Part shown: positions 50,324 to 63,579 of the stretch, piece after piece | How positions within the stretch are numbered: the stretch's first letter is position 1 | Layout of the letters: the number at the start of each line of letters is the position of its first letter | NCBI GenBank assembly: GCA_028023455.1 | Contig: JAQFVV010000501.1 | Span: 394,795 to 458,794 of the forward strand | DNA: 64,000 nucleotides | Direction of reading: 5' to 3' | Origin: Epiperipatus broadwayi | Taxonomy: Eukaryota > Onychophora > Udeonychophora > Euonychophora > Peripatidae | The notes under the pieces: generated by a model | Told to the model about the DNA's origin: nothing | The model's database searches: none | Seen by the model: the letters and a program-made list of their open reading frames with translations, nothing else | Made by a program: the position numbers and the translations under genes

Positions 50324-50598
50324 ACTGAAAGAAAATTAATAACTATACAAATACAAATGAATATAATAATAAACAAATAATACAAATTAATAATACAAAT
50401 ACACAAAACAAAGCAAATAAAATATGAAATTCACTAAACTATAAAACCCTATTCAAAATATTAAATAGTATACCTAATTAGGAAACCAAAACTGCCTAAC
50501 ACTATAATTAACTTATAAAAACTGCCACATACTGAAAGAAAATTAATAACTATGCAAATACAAACAAATAATTAATACTAAACAAAAGCACAAAAATA

Positions 50599-51822
50599 AT
50601 GATGATTGTGTTTTTGGTAGTTTAGACATTGAAAATGTGTATCAATCGGTTAATAGATTAAAAAGTATTGATGTTTTTCTTTCAATTTTAAAAAAATTCG
50701 AATGTTTTTCTGCAGATAAGATTAAGGTTTTTCATGATTTGCTTTTGCTGTTAGAGGATTCAATGTATTTCATGTCTAATGATGTGTTTTATAAGATTAG
50801 AGAAAGTTGGGTTATTGGTTATGTCATTTCTCCATTGATGTGTGCTGTCTATATTGATTATTTGGAGTGTAGTATTATTTTATATGTTTTCATGTTCTAT
50901 TAAATTATTTGTTAGGTATGTTGATGATTGTTTGTTTGTTATTCAGAAAGAGAAATTAGAAGAGTTTTTATGTGCATTGAATGGTTTTGATTCTAGTATT
51001 AAGTTTACAATTGAGGGGGGTGGTTTTGATTTTGTAAAATTAAAGTTTTTAGATTTAAATGTTGAGAAGGTTAATGATGTTTTGTTTTGTAGTCATTTTA
51101 TAAAACCTAAAAATTTGAGAAATATGATTAGGCCTGATAGTTATCAGCCTTTTATACATAAAAAAATGTCTTTGTCAAATTTTTGTTGTCGGAATAGAAG
51201 GCTTAATAATTTTAATAATGATGCTGATATTCAAAGAAGTCAATTTGCTGCTGAATATGTAGAATTGGGTTATAATCATGATTTTATTAAAAAAGTGGTA
51301 TTTAATAATAATGTTTATAGTCATGATTTGGATGATAAGAATTTTGTTGGTAAGGATGATGATTATATGTCTTTACCATTTAAAGCATCAATTTATAATT
51401 TGGTTTATAGGAATAGTCATTTGTTAGGTGGAATGAAGGTTGCATGGAGGAAAGGTTCTGATTTGAATTCATTACTTAATGGTTCAAAGCAGTCTATTGA
51501 TAGTAGGTCTATTCCTGGTATTGTTTATAAAATTCCATGTAGTTGTGGTAAATTTTATGTAGGTCAGAGTAAATTTAGCCTTAATGAAAGGGTTAAGGTT
51601 TATATAAGTAGGGTTAAACATAGGTATCTTAACTCAGCTTTATATATTCATGAATTGAATACAGGTCATAGAATATTGTTTAACAATGCTTTGGTTATTT
51701 TTTATGAAAAGAATGAGTTAAAAAGAAGAATAAAGGAGACTTTGATGATAAAACTCCTTGATTCTGAGGCTATCAATCTTATGAAGACTTCTTTTGATAT
51801 TAATGGAAGGTGGAATTTGTAG
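50599..51822 (+). pseudogene. Truncated, frameshifted Penelope-like RT/GIY-YIG ORF
   Basis: Two overlapping frames together correspond to residues about 391-797 of the long copy. The frame breaks at about 50878, where TATTATTTTATATG replaces TATTATTAATATG, one added T. The break falls between motif B and the YVDD motif. Downstream, YVDD, GIVYKIPCSCGKFYVGQS and the C-terminus are all present. By eye only about eight residue differences separate the copies (for example ENM to ENV, REGW to RESW, VHIS to VYIS, DIKG to DING). It lacks the RT N-terminal half, so it cannot make a working enzyme. The near-identity implies both copies are recent or arrived in one event. Confidence 0.9.
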
Positions 51823-51843
51823 TGAATTATGGGAAGGTTTGTT

Positions 51844-51846
<3 letters not shown>

Positions 51847-51908
<62 letters not shown>
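51847..51908. repeat. (TA)n tract in the 3' UTR of the truncated copy
   Basis: About 31 TA units at the same place as in the long copy, shorter by about 9 units. Confidence 0.95.
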
Positions 51909-51911
<3 letters not shown>

Positions 51912-52059
51912 TTCCTTTAGATTGATTTTCACTTGAGAGGGTCTATTTGTAGTAGATGAAACCATGGTTGTGTAAGGATTTTGGTAAAAATTTTAAAATT
52001 TAATCTAGTATTGTATTATTTTATGTTTTTGCATTTATATATATATATATATATTGGAT

Positions 52060-54180
52060 AGTAAATGCTCATAAGTGTTTATAGTACAATGTTTATTTAA
52101 ACAATTAATTGTAAACATTTATTCTTATTAAGCACATGGGTAACATATAAATACATAAAATGCTTTAATCTCAATACTATGCGCCTTTTGAGTGCTTAAT
52201 CTTACCATGAGAGTGACCTCTACAAATCTTAACACAAGATTACAACTTTATAAAGACAAAAGTGGCCATCTTATCTTCAATCTACTTTATAATTATATAA
52301 GCAAATCTAAAGCATTTCGATTTGAAAGTGTGAAGCTAGTAAATACTTCACTGATTAAGTCCAGCAACTTGTTTAGAAATCAACATTCACAAAATCTTTC
52401 CATTCACAGCAAGTTAATATTTAAATCTTGTAATTAGAAATATTTTGAATCAATTTAAAGTTGTAAGCGTTAAACAATTAGTATTGATGAGTAATTTTTA
52501 TAAAGTTGACTCCAATTTTATATATAAATTGTTGATAGCTGACTATTTTATGAGTGTAATTCAGAGCACAACAGCTAAAACACAATAGTGTCATGTGTCA
52601 TCTAGTGTAAGTTCACTACTGTTTTAACAACTTGTAAAAGCATAAGAAAAAGTGGTCATGTGATGTTTTAATTGTTTAATCACAAAGGCTTATTTTAAAA
52701 AAAATTGTTCCTATTGCTTTATCTTTGTTTCTTTCTCTTTCCTTACAATTTATTTTATAAACTCCAAAAACAAATATTTTCTCTCTTATCTTCACACAAA
52801 CTATGGTCACAATTCTTATCTCATTTTGATTTCTTTTCTAGGCATCCAAAGCTTCTCTCCTTGCTCCAAAGAACAATAAATTTGTTTCTAGTCATATCAT
52901 ATGTCCTTTCATATTTTATATATATAAAATTCTTATATAACTTTAAAAATATCTTTACTCAAACTCATTTTTAACATCTCTAGTTTTGTTTTTCTAATCA
53001 ATTTTTCTATCATCTATTCACATCCTTCATAATTATGGTCTGTAATATATTTTCTATATATTGATAGCATTTTTTATAAACTCATAGAATTCAAACTATT
53101 AATCAATTTCTTAGAGGAATCTTGTCAAAATGTTTCATTTTAATACATGACAAATTTTTATAACAACTCCATCTAGTGGAAATCATTCAATTTGTATATA
53201 TTTTACTTTTAATGTTTTATGTATTGTAAATTTAATGACATCCACTAGATTGGGTTGCTGTAGAATAGTTTGGCATGTGATTGTTAAATGGAGACATCTT
53301 AATAAGATGCCTATAAGGAATGAAAACTGATTTGCTATTTAAACAAATTTTAAGTTGTTTGTTAATAATTTTAGTTTTTAATAGTGATTAATAGTTTAAA
53401 TTTTATAATGTAGCCTAATAAACAATTTTTAAATTTGAAATTTGACCACTTGAAATGGAAAGTAGATATAAATATTTTTGATCTATCACCTTTATATATG
53501 GTAAAAATAAATAAATTCCTAATTCCTCATGTTTTTCACATCCAATGTACAGTCTACTTTTTTGAATCTATCTATAAACACATATATAATATGATGGAAT
53601 TGGTTTCTCTGTAAATTAATCCAGAGATTTCTATGTATAGGCTATGTGCCCTGAAACTCTATTAATTCTCTCCCCAAACCCCTTTTAAACTTTTCTACTT
53701 TATATTTCTTATTATGTAATTATTTTTTCAGCCATGGACCATTTCCTTTTTTTCCTTCTGTTTTAATTTTAATAAAGGTTCTGTCATTAATGTCACTATT
53801 CTAATCTCATATTTCCCAATTTCATTATAAAGATATAAATACATCATAACATCTCTATCTCTCATTCCTTTTAACCTTTTAAATTGTTCTCACTGTCTAT
53901 ACCATTTACTTGGATAATCTTGTGCCAAATAACAATGATCTCCCTTTAATATTATCATATACAGTGAAAATTGAAATATCCACTATATTTTGTTCCATGC
54001 TTCCTTCATGCACATCACTTTTAATAGTTCATGTTTTGATGATAGTCTTTAATTACAATATAATATATATTGTTTACCAAATTGTGAACATGCTGTGCTT
54101 TTCAGCATACACATATAAATAACAGATGTTTATCTGTTTATATAGTATGCATATAAATAACATTTGTCTAAATCACATGT
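52060..54180. other. AT-rich region with repeat fragments
   Basis: No gene. CATCTAGTGTAAG at about 52600 and the following GCATAAGAAAAAGTGGTCAT match the 20.0-kb repeat. CCATCTAGTGG (53169) and CCACTAGATTGG (53241) are facing copies of the same core. Confidence 0.5.
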
Positions 54181-54189
54181 TGTTATTAA

Positions 54190-54562
54190 ATTAGTAATAA
54201 TTGAAAGGTTGCTAGTCTTTCACATGCACCTACTGTTGTCTCTCAGACAGCCAATCAGATTTTAAACATCTGTCTTAAGAACAATCAGGCCTTCACGCTG
54301 TAATATCGTAAATTAAAAACTCAGTGAGTAATAAATGAATATGTTTACATCTTCAAGCTTTCAGTCCAAGATGCTTAAGATTGGCTTATATATATAAAAA
54401 GTTAAGTAGAGAAAAGATTGGTATCATTCTTTTCTTGTCAAAATCTCTATCATGTATCAAGGCCTGATTGTTCTTAAGACAGCTGTTTAAAATCTGATTG
54501 GCTGTCTGAGAGACAATAGTAGGTGCGTGTGAAGGACTAGCAACCTTTCAATTATTACTAAT
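54190..54562. mobile_element. Element with 103-bp terminal inverted repeats
   Basis: Left arm 54190-54292 (ATTAGTAATAATTGAAAGG to CAATCAGGCCTT) and right arm 54459-54562 are reverse complements with only a few mismatches. The interior is about 166 bases and non-coding. High arm identity and no ORF fit a recently mobile non-autonomous DNA transposon. The target-site duplication cannot be separated from the arms. Confidence 0.85.
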
Positions 54563-54569
54563 AGTATGC

Positions 54570-57180
54570 ATATATAAATTAAGATAGCAGTATTAATAAA
54601 TAAAAAAAATAACATAGTTATTAATAATAAAATTAGAGAGTGAATTTATATATTTTACAGTGTATGTTCTGTCTTTCTCATTTACTCAAAAAATAAAACT
54701 ACAATTAAATACATTCTAGGTCATATCCTTTTTCTTCAATAACTTTTTTTCCAATAGTCTCATTATCAGCAGACTCATTGTTATGACCTTTTTTATAGCT
54801 ATATTGACTTCTGAATCTATATGTTCACCATTGCTTGCCATTTTTTACTCATTTCAGATTCTCTTAAACTCTTCAAGTTTTCTGATACAATACAAAAACA
54901 ATATTTAGTTCTTTTTTCCCCACCACTGCTATATCAATAACTTTCATTATATTGCTTCAGAAATCTACTTCTCAACTTTCATCAAATTTCACAAAACATT
55001 TAGGTTTATATTTAGAAAATGTTTTATTGCATAAAATACAACACTCATCAAATTTGAAAAGGGTAAATAAAGTGACGAATAAAGTGTGTGTGCTTCCAAT
55101 GTACGCTGGAAAAGCATTATTAATAAATATAATTGCAAATAGCACTCTGAGATGCCTCTATTTTAATGTTGTTACATTTTATTTATTTACATGTGTTGGT
55201 TAGCATATAATTTAAGTATACTGATGTAGAGTAAATCATTGCTTCACTGTATCCTTTCATATTTTATGTAATATGTTTTAATGCACTGAGGTGCCCTTTA
55301 TTTAGCTAAGCTCGAACCAAGATAGTTTGTATTAGCTAAATTAATAGCTGGTTATTGTATAATTACATCTTACATATAAAATCTCTATTTTTTCTGTTGA
55401 CTGTTTGCTGAATGTAGCTGTCACATGTCAAATTTGCAATCAATTAATATATATATATATTCTAACCTAATAAAGGATAGACGATTATTCCTAATTATAT
55501 TAGGAAATCCGTTCGGAAGACCCCAACCTTCCGACTGCTATTCGTATAGTACGTGTAATAAATTTTACTTTACTTAACAATAATAATAACTCTACTTTAG
55601 ATTAGTTCTACAAATTCAGCTCCAGCGATATGCAGTTCAGACAGAGATAGAATAAAAAAATTATCATTAATAAAATAAATTTAACAAGAAAATTTAGAAT
55701 AAACTAACATTCTTTCTCTATCCAAAACACATTCTCTGGGCTGTAAGTACGTGCACTGTTCGACAATGATGATGATGATTTTTCATGTCATTGTTAATAT
55801 TACTGACTAAAACAAAATATTCATTAATTTGCCAATATGATCTCAATATTTTTGGTTATTATACAATTAGATGTTTCAATCTCTTAAGCCATGCCACGCT
55901 TGTAATATTGATCTGAATTTGATCAATTATTAATTTAAGAGCACTTATAATAATGACACTAATCTCAGGGTTCTCTGTTATATTTAATAAAATTGCTCGG
56001 CAGTATTGTGTTGTCGCATATGACTGACATTCTGGTCGGCTATAGGAAACATTTACCTTATTTAAACTCTAGGTGTCTTCATCCACACATTAACTAATAT
56101 AATATTTAATGAGATGATCACCATATTCAATAACAACGCATAATTTTGAATAATAAAGCCTTTTAAATCCAGAATCTCAGTCGGAATGATGAAAAGACAA
56201 GGGTGCTTTTGTGTCCTTCCATTATCCCTGACAACACAATAATTTAACTAATATTTATTACTTAGACACTTCCTTAAATGTGTATTCAACAATGTGTAAC
56301 CAAAACTAGTAGTTTGGGGAATAAAGTGATTTTACACACATATAAAATAAAATAAAATGTCTTGGTCTGAAGTTTTCAATTCCATAAATAATTTTTATTA
56401 AATTAAAATATAATGAAATGTTTTGATCTGCTTATAATTGTCTATCTGGTGTTTTGGATTTAAGATTTCATAAATGATTTTGGACCCAAGAAAGTATTGC
56501 AAGTATTATGCCAATACACTTTTATTTAGCACATAAGAAAAATGACTCAAAACAACTTGTAATAAGACGATAATTTATTATTAACTTATAACAAAATTCT
56601 AATTTTTTATTATGGTTTAACAAAAATATCTTTTATGATTAACATAATAAACAAACATATACAATTTATTCGATCCCATATGGATAAAACAAAATATAAC
56701 TAATATTAATTCGTCTATACTTTTAGACTTGGATTCGAACTACTTCTTCATCTTCTTTTTACATTTATGTAAATTGAATATAACAAAATAAATAGTATTA
56801 TCGATACATCAACTCATTCGTTTAGTGTATCTTATATGAACGGTTACTTAAATTTATTGACTAACGATCTGTTTTAAAACAAAAATAATCTGATTCTAGG
56901 CAATGCGTACAAACGATTTTTATTATCATATCTTTAATTAAATGATAGTTTTTATTTAGATAACTTATTATAATTTATGGGTTACGTATCAGAAGTTACA
57001 CTTATTATTTTAATGTTTACCTTAATAACAACTGAAGTTGTTATACACACTGTTTTTCTCAGTATAAGTTATATTGTGAGTGCTACTTAATCATTAACCT
57101 GAATTAAACTTAGTATTTGAACCCTCTATTGGCAAATGAAAATTTTTAATCACGCAATTTTAAAACTTACTCTCTCCATT
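54570..57180. other. AT-rich region without recognisable coding sequence
   Basis: 55.49-55.56 kb has short hairpins (CCTAATTATATTAGG; CGGAAG-ACCCCAAC-CTTCCG) and more mixed composition. If the minus-strand promoter at 57.25 kb is real, this stretch would be its first intron or LTR body. Confidence 0.45.
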
Positions 57181-57181
57181 G

Positions 57182-57257
57182 ACTTACGTGTGGATTACCA
57201 GCACTATTCCGTCGCACAATTCAGACATTGATCATATATACTAGCACGCTATTTATA
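57182..57257 (-). promoter_or_regulatory. Candidate minus-strand core promoter with short first exon
   Basis: TATAAATAG reads leftward from 57257. TCAATG, with its A at 57229, lies 28 bases downstream, the right place for an initiator, although it fits TCAKTY only partly. From there 42 bases lead to CACAC|GTAAGT, a strong splice donor at 57187-57182. Upstream (57.26-57.78 kb) is less AT-rich and full of short hairpins, like a retroelement U3 or a promoter region. Target transcript unknown. Confidence 0.4.
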
Positions 57258-57259
57258 CT

Positions 57260-60000
57260 AAATGGAGCTTGAGGAATTAACCTCCAATATACCCGTTATC
57301 TTGCCATAACTTTCTAAACAAACACAATATTCAACACCTTCCTTGGTGGAATTATCTCTATTTTCTCATGAGGTATATGGAATATCACCGAAGGGCTGTA
57401 GAGTTAACTACTATATTAAAATAGTTTGGTGGGTCCTTGCCTCTTAATTGGGCATAATAGGAACACACACCAAATATAATCCTCTCCTGGGATTTTAACG
57501 AATGAAATACACTAAATACTATATAAAGTACTGATCGTCCTAACTATGAGAAGCGATCACTTTGGTTATAAACATACCCGAATAATAGATTTATCTATTC
57601 CCCTCATGGAAAATAAAGCTTTTGGGGAGATTATTTTCTATCCCACAAAATAGATACATTACAATTATTACTTAGGCGCATATTAAGCCTATACCGATGC
57701 TATATCGGGGCAAGACAAGCAAATACACTAATTACACTAAATTTATGTTCCGGGGTATACTTAGATCAGCGTCTGATATCAATGGATACCACAGAATACA
57801 ATAATAATTTTCACTTTTGCCAAAGAAACATTCAACAAATAATAGGAAGTATAGTATTTTAAACTAAACCAAGTGAATGCGTTAATAAAGAATAATTGGG
57901 AATAAATTCCTTAATTAACATAGTATAAATTTGTTTCATACTTTAAATAAGTAATATTTTGTATAGCACTTCTCTTTAATTACTTCTGATAATTTTAACT
58001 AGATATTTTGCCTATTGAGTATCTAAATTTTTCTACTCTTACGCATCTAATATTTAAATTTATACTCATAACTACATGTCATAAGTAAACACATTTTATA
58101 AAAAAAAATAATATTTTTTTTTTTATGTCAAATATAAATTTAACCTAGAATAATTACATAAAAACATACCTTTATGATTACAAGGTCATTTGAATATTAA
58201 TTGGATACAGCCTTTAACCTGCTGATATAAAAAAAAAATACACATAATTTTACAAATTAGTAAAAAAAAATCATTACTTAACAAGTGCTTATAATATCAC
58301 TAAAAAAAATGTTTTCCGTTGGGCACTTTATCCAGATGAAGAACTTGATTCATTCGTAGTTCACAAAGTAAATTTAAAATAAGAAACACATTTTATTATT
58401 TCATTTATAAAAAGTTGCCTCCATTCTGGTGCACTTAACATTAGGCAAAGAAAAACATAGCAGTGTGGATTTTAATTCTTCCTTGAATTAACTGCTATAA
58501 TTTTGGAATCCAAGAAAACAATATATATTTTAACGTAGACGAATATTTTATTCTAAACGATACCACACACATATACAATTCTTTTCTTTTTACGACTGGC
58601 GATACGTATCTTTTTTTTTTTTTAGCTAGCTGGCTTATGAATAAAAGAATGCGCGAATTTTTCCAAAATATTATTTTTATTGACTGCAGCTGACTTACGT
58701 AGATATAAAGTTTTATGACTCCAATGGATGTATAATATAACATATTATATTATAGTTATAATTAAGTCACTAATGTTTATAGTTTTTATTCTTACTCTAG
58801 GAATTATAATTTTTCTTTAATACTGAATTCTCCGTAAATACATACATACAAATTTTCTGATATTTGCCTTGAGAAAATTTATATTTCTTTTTAAAAAATA
58901 TGCAGGTGCATAAGTAAATATCATTTATTATTTATATTATTTCTAGATAATTTTTAGTGAATAAAACAGATTTTAACGTGGGGAACTTGCACTATTTTCT
59001 AAAGCAGACAATTTCTGTTATAAAGAGCGCGAAATTGTTTGGTTAACTTTCCTTGGCTTTTATAATATGTCCTTTAATTCTAATTTTTCTTTTATACCAT
59101 GAAAAGATTGTTAAATACAGTAAAGTTAACAAATAATCAACTATTTCTTGGAAATTATTTATATTGCTTAGTTTAACTATAATGATATTTTCCGTGATCG
59201 CTGTAGTCAATACGGTGATCTCGAACTTTAGCATAAGATAGCACATTTTGAGTATAAAAAGCTTTAAAATAGGTAGAGCAATAGAAGCTTATGGATGTCT
59301 TATCAAAAGATTTTAGCTAGACATGATTTTGTTAAAATGTTACTTGAATTATATTTATTTCTGCAATAAAAAATATAAAAATTTGTTACCGAATTTCAGC
59401 ACTGCTTCCTCTTGTAAAACTTATGTCAGACTAGTTTTTCTACAAAATTTCGCAGTCTTCTTTTAGCGACCTCTGACAGAAAAATAATTATTTAATTATA
59501 CATAAACAAAGGAAAGGGGAAAAAAAAATTTATTACAGTTATATATTTCCATATGATTTAAATGGATTACAAAATAATGTGACAACTAATGAAAAAAATA
59601 ATAAATATCTTTAACTACTAATGCTTATTAGTAATGTGTAATTCTGTATACATTATTATCTAAATAATTTTAAAAAAATTATCAGAAGTTATTGTGCTTT
59701 ATGATAAGACACTCATCTACTCTACCCATCTAAAATCAATTACTGTTTATGAGATGTGCTTTTATACTATATTAAATTGCTCTTAGGGTTAATATTTTAA
59801 ATTAAATTATTTATGCTCTTCTTAAAAATTACATTGGATTACCAAATTTATTAGTTATTTGCTTAAAACACGTTATAGTGAGTAAATAGCATACTTTCTT
59901 AATCACTTAATATTATTATTATTTTACTTTTTATTTCCTAGAAAAGGATTGCATTGTTTTCCTGTAGGAAATAATGCTAAACAAACCAAGTGTCAATAAC
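57260..60000. other. Mixed-composition then AT-rich region without recognisable gene
   Basis: 57.26-57.78 kb contains local hairpins (GGCTTAATATGCGCC; CCCCAAAAGC with its partner) and is the upstream side of the candidate minus-strand promoter. The rest is AT-rich. A 21-codon frame at 58312-58382 is open but too short to call. Confidence 0.4.
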
Positions 60001-60008
60001 ACTAGGTT

Positions 60009-60011
<3 letters not shown>

Positions 60012-60088
<77 letters not shown>
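60012..60088. repeat. (TA)n/(TG)n compound microsatellite
   Basis: TA run to about 60070 followed by TG units to 60088. Confidence 0.95.
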
Positions 60089-60659
60089 AAGGAAGTCACC
60101 ATTAATAAAAAAAATGCTTAGAAAAAAAATCAGTACATGTGCTTTTAACTACAGGGGTATACTATTTAAATCATGAAGAAAATGTTAATATAGTATGTAA
60201 ATTCATGTTTGAAATGTGATATTTAGTGATTGGAAAAAAATAGATGCTATAGTAACCATATTTATATCTAGTTTTGGTTAGGGCATAATTAAAGTCAAAA
60301 AAATGGCTTTTAGGTCGATATACAATTCTCATATTTACTTATATAATATTAAAATCTTTTGTGTAATTTACATTAAATCTTTAAAAAAAATTGTTAAAGC
60401 AACCAATTTTAAAAAACCATGTTCTGTTTATGCCAGGTACATTTGGCTATATTTAATATATTATTAATAGCAAATCAAATATATAATGAAAACTTTATTT
60501 TTAGTGAAATGAATCATTATATTTATAATAAAAAACTGAAAATCATAATGATTTTTTTTTAAAAAAGTGACATTAATTATCAAATAAAAAGTTTACTCAC
60601 ATAAAGGAATTTGTGATGTCTAGAAGTTTGTAAAACTTACCCTTTGATGGAAAGATTCG

Positions 60660-61353
60660 TTTAAAACTGAAGCAGCTTGAAATCACTCTAAATCGGTCAC
60701 TTTTCATACTACAATTAAGATTTTACACCCTTTTTAAAGGTTAAAAAAAGTTCCATAAGATGGTGCCCTCTCTTGAATTATTTTACAAGTAAAAAGTCAA
60801 TAAAAATGGCCTTATATGTCTAACAAAGGAAAAATAACGCCCCTTCTTGAATCTGATTGGCTGTTAGATTTTGACAACAAAAGAAAATGGCTATCAAAAA
60901 CTAAAGAGTTATAACTTTTCTTTCATTTCAAAAATGATAAATGAATGTTTTAGACCATTTTAAACGTATTTTTTGACAAATTATTTTGATAAAATATGCT
61001 AAAAATAAAATTATTTTAGAAAAATAGTTAAGACTTTAGCATTTACTTATTGCAAAGTACTTATCGCAATGTAAAAGTGGGAAGAAATCACTGACGTCAG
61101 CAAATCTTTTTGAAATATTCTGCTATTGAATATTTTTCTAATTATAAATCAAAATTTATTTTTGGAAAAACTTTCGTTCACTTTCATAATCTGACAAATT
61201 ATTAATATACTTTTTACAAATGAAACTAAAGTGAATATAATATTAAAAAGATGAATATATTTTGACCGTTTGATAATTGAGTTTGTGAATTGACCAATTA
61301 AAAGTTTAGACTTTTACCTCACTCGGCCAATAAATTAATCAGCGGTTAAAAGG
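60660..61353 (-). repeat. About 700-bp dispersed element F, copy 2
   Basis: Reverse complement aligns with 42368-43095 over the full length, with indels. It also contains a complete TGACGTCA (61092-61099), though at a different place within the element than in copy 1. GATTGGCTG (the CCAATCAG block) is at about 60862. No ORF. Confidence 0.7.
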
Positions 61354-61359
61354 ATATAT

Positions 61360-62760
61360 GATAGAAAAATAATATGTATGAAAAATCTGATAGGAATTAT
61401 TATTGTGAAATTTATATAACTCTCTCTTGTGGCATTAATTATAAATTAACGCAATAGCTTCCAGATGTCAGATTCCTCATATAAATAATTTTTATTAGCC
61501 ATTCATTAGACTAGGTATTATCCACTTAATGAATAATATTTCTGGACTGTAATTATCACTACACCACTCTCATGTAAGATAGGGACTGTTACTATCTGCT
61601 TTTAACATCTTGTGGAGAGATGTAATCATAAACTTATAGCCAAAGACGTGAAAAAGATGTATGATCCCCAAGATGCACATTTCATGCTGAACCAGGACTC
61701 ATCGGTTGGCCCAGATCACAATCTCTTATACATATCTATCATTATTAAGTGTCAAACTTACTGCCCTCACAACTTTGACACAAACCACTTAATGGAGGTA
61801 TATTATTAGTTTTTAATATACTACAATAAGATAACTCTAAATAAAACAATCTAAAATATAAGAAGTGATCCATTTTCTTATTGTAAAAAGTTATTAGACA
61901 TGGCAGGTTAGAGGGCAGTTTAATTATTTAAATGGATTTGCTAAATTTCAACTGACATTATATTTATGCACACACACACACACATATATAAAGAGAGAAT
62001 GATTAACTCAGGGTTTTGAAAACAATTTTCACAAATATTTTGTCATTCACAATTATTCTATGAAACAGATATTTTTATAGTAATAAGATTAATAATAGTT
62101 TTTTTTTTCATAATAATGAACAAATTAAAAATAAAAAGTAAAAATCAATTGTCCTACTTAGAGCTGTATCTATAACTTTTGGAATTTAAGGCATATCATT
62201 ATCAAATTTAACTTGTGGGAGGATCTTATATCTGAGAACCTTCTAAAAGGAATCTAAAGTACATAAGTATATTTCTGGTGACATATTAAAAAAATTAATG
62301 TTTGCTTTTATATATATATTGTACCTATATTGATATAGGCACATATAATTTTTATCTAAAATTATTATTTAAGTAATCTTTCATAAAAGAAAAATATAAA
62401 ATTAAATGTTGAAGAATTTATTGCAGCTTGTTTTAGAAAAGATAAGAATTAAATAGTTTTTTTTTAGTATTCGTAAAAATATAATTTAAAAAGTTAAAAC
62501 ATGTAAATCTCTTTTCATTCAAGTTTAATTAAAGAAAAATAATGTTAAAACTAAATAGTAAATTGTATTAAAAATATATGTGCGTATATATGTACATTTG
62601 TAAATATATAAAATGTATGTGAAAGTTAGGGAAGATTATCATTGAAAAACATGGCAATGGCTATTAGATATTAATTAATATAAAACAATACATTTTGCAT
62701 GGCTATTACTAATTGAGCAATCTTTCAAAACACGTTTATCAAAGGATTAATTGATAAGGA
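61360..62760. other. AT-rich region without recognisable gene
   Basis: A short (CA)n/(TA)n tract at about 61968-61989; a 65-codon frame at 61612-61809 has no recognisable domain. Confidence 0.5.
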
Positions 62761-62811
62761 ATTTGACAACAGATCTTTGCCGGAGATATCAGAAAGACAA
62801 CACGTTGCAGA

Positions 62812-62844
62812 TATAAATAGACCTTTTTTATCGGACAGTCATTC
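62812..62844 (+). promoter_or_regulatory. Candidate TATA/Inr core promoter
   Basis: TATAAATA at 62812-62819 and TCATTC at 62839-62844 (consensus TCAKTY) put the initiator A at 62841, 29 bases from the first T of the TATA box. Tandem repeats follow directly. It may be the promoter in the LTR of a retrotransposon extending past the right edge. Confidence 0.5.
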
Positions 62845-62920
62845 GTTCCACAAATTAGTTGAGACAATCAGTTCACAAAGTTATTGAGAGAGTGCAGTTC
62901 GGAAATTAATTGAGTCAGCT
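62843..62920 (+). repeat. Three-copy 26-bp tandem repeat
   Basis: Units begin at 62843, 62869 and 62895, each with the pattern GTTC-CA/GG-AAATTA-TTGAG. They lie directly downstream of the candidate start site, where LTR R regions often carry short repeats. Confidence 0.65.
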
Positions 62921-63115
62921 AAGAAACAAAATGCAGTGCTGAGAAAATTTTGGAACGCACGTGCACCTCCAGCCCAGATGTCCGATGAAAACAGCAGATC
63001 TGCCCGTGAAATAATGTCAGCTTAACATCGTAGAAAATCTCCATCCGTATCTAATTGTCTTCGATAGTAATAATCGTGAAAATCAGGAAACTCAGCAAGG
63101 AAACATCCCAGTCGG

Positions 63116-63167
63116 CTGGAAGCATTCATACTGGAAGCATTCATACTGGAACCATTCATACTGGAAG
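63116..63167 (+). repeat. Three-copy 15-bp tandem repeat
   Basis: CTGGAAGCATTCATA twice, then CTGGAACCATTCATA, then a partial unit. A multiple of three, so a frame through it (63055-63255) reads SIHTG repeats. There is no other sign that this frame is coding. Confidence 0.85.
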
Positions 63168-63579
63168 AAAACAAAGTGTTAAATCTACGTTCAAAATCCT
63201 AGGTAAAACATTTGCTTATTTTCGTTATACTGTAATAGCCATTGCATTTCATTAATTCATGCAAATCCTCCAAGAGTCTAATTATATGAACTCGATATCA
63301 TACATAAATGAACTATTGATGTGTGTGATTAAATTTCAAATGCTATGTAATACTTTAATATTATTATGTGTGTACATAAGTTAATATGTGCGTGATCATT
63401 CTACCAATATTTATTAATGAAATTAGAGTGTTCTGTTATTGAATCTATAGGAATATTTAGACTATTTAGAAATGTTAATTTAAAATATGCATGTGTTTTA
63501 TTGGAAGTATAAAATGTTTAAATTTAGTAAATAAATGTTAGTTAATAAATTATCTTTAAAATTAAACTTTATTTGTCGG

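Larger units (their letters stand above)
50599..52037 (+). mobile_element. Penelope-like retroelement, 5'-truncated inverted copy
   Basis: Begins at ATGATGATTGTG, inside the RT domain (at about residue 391 of the long copy), and runs through the stop, the internal (TA)n and the 3' UTR (GTTTTCCTTTAGATTGATTT onwards) until TTTTTGCATTTA, then enters (TA)n at 52036-52055. It is the reverse complement of about 47.69-49.15 kb with few differences. Head-to-head placement with a 5'-truncated partner is a recurrent Penelope-like insertion structure. Confidence 0.88.

Noticed and set aside
58312-58382. Short frame containing RWALYPDEELDSFVVHKVNL
   Set aside because: Looks protein-like, but only about 20 codons, with no clear acceptor or donor around it.
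63055-63255. 66-codon frame with SIHTG repeats
   Set aside because: Explained by the 15-bp tandem repeat; no other coding evidence.
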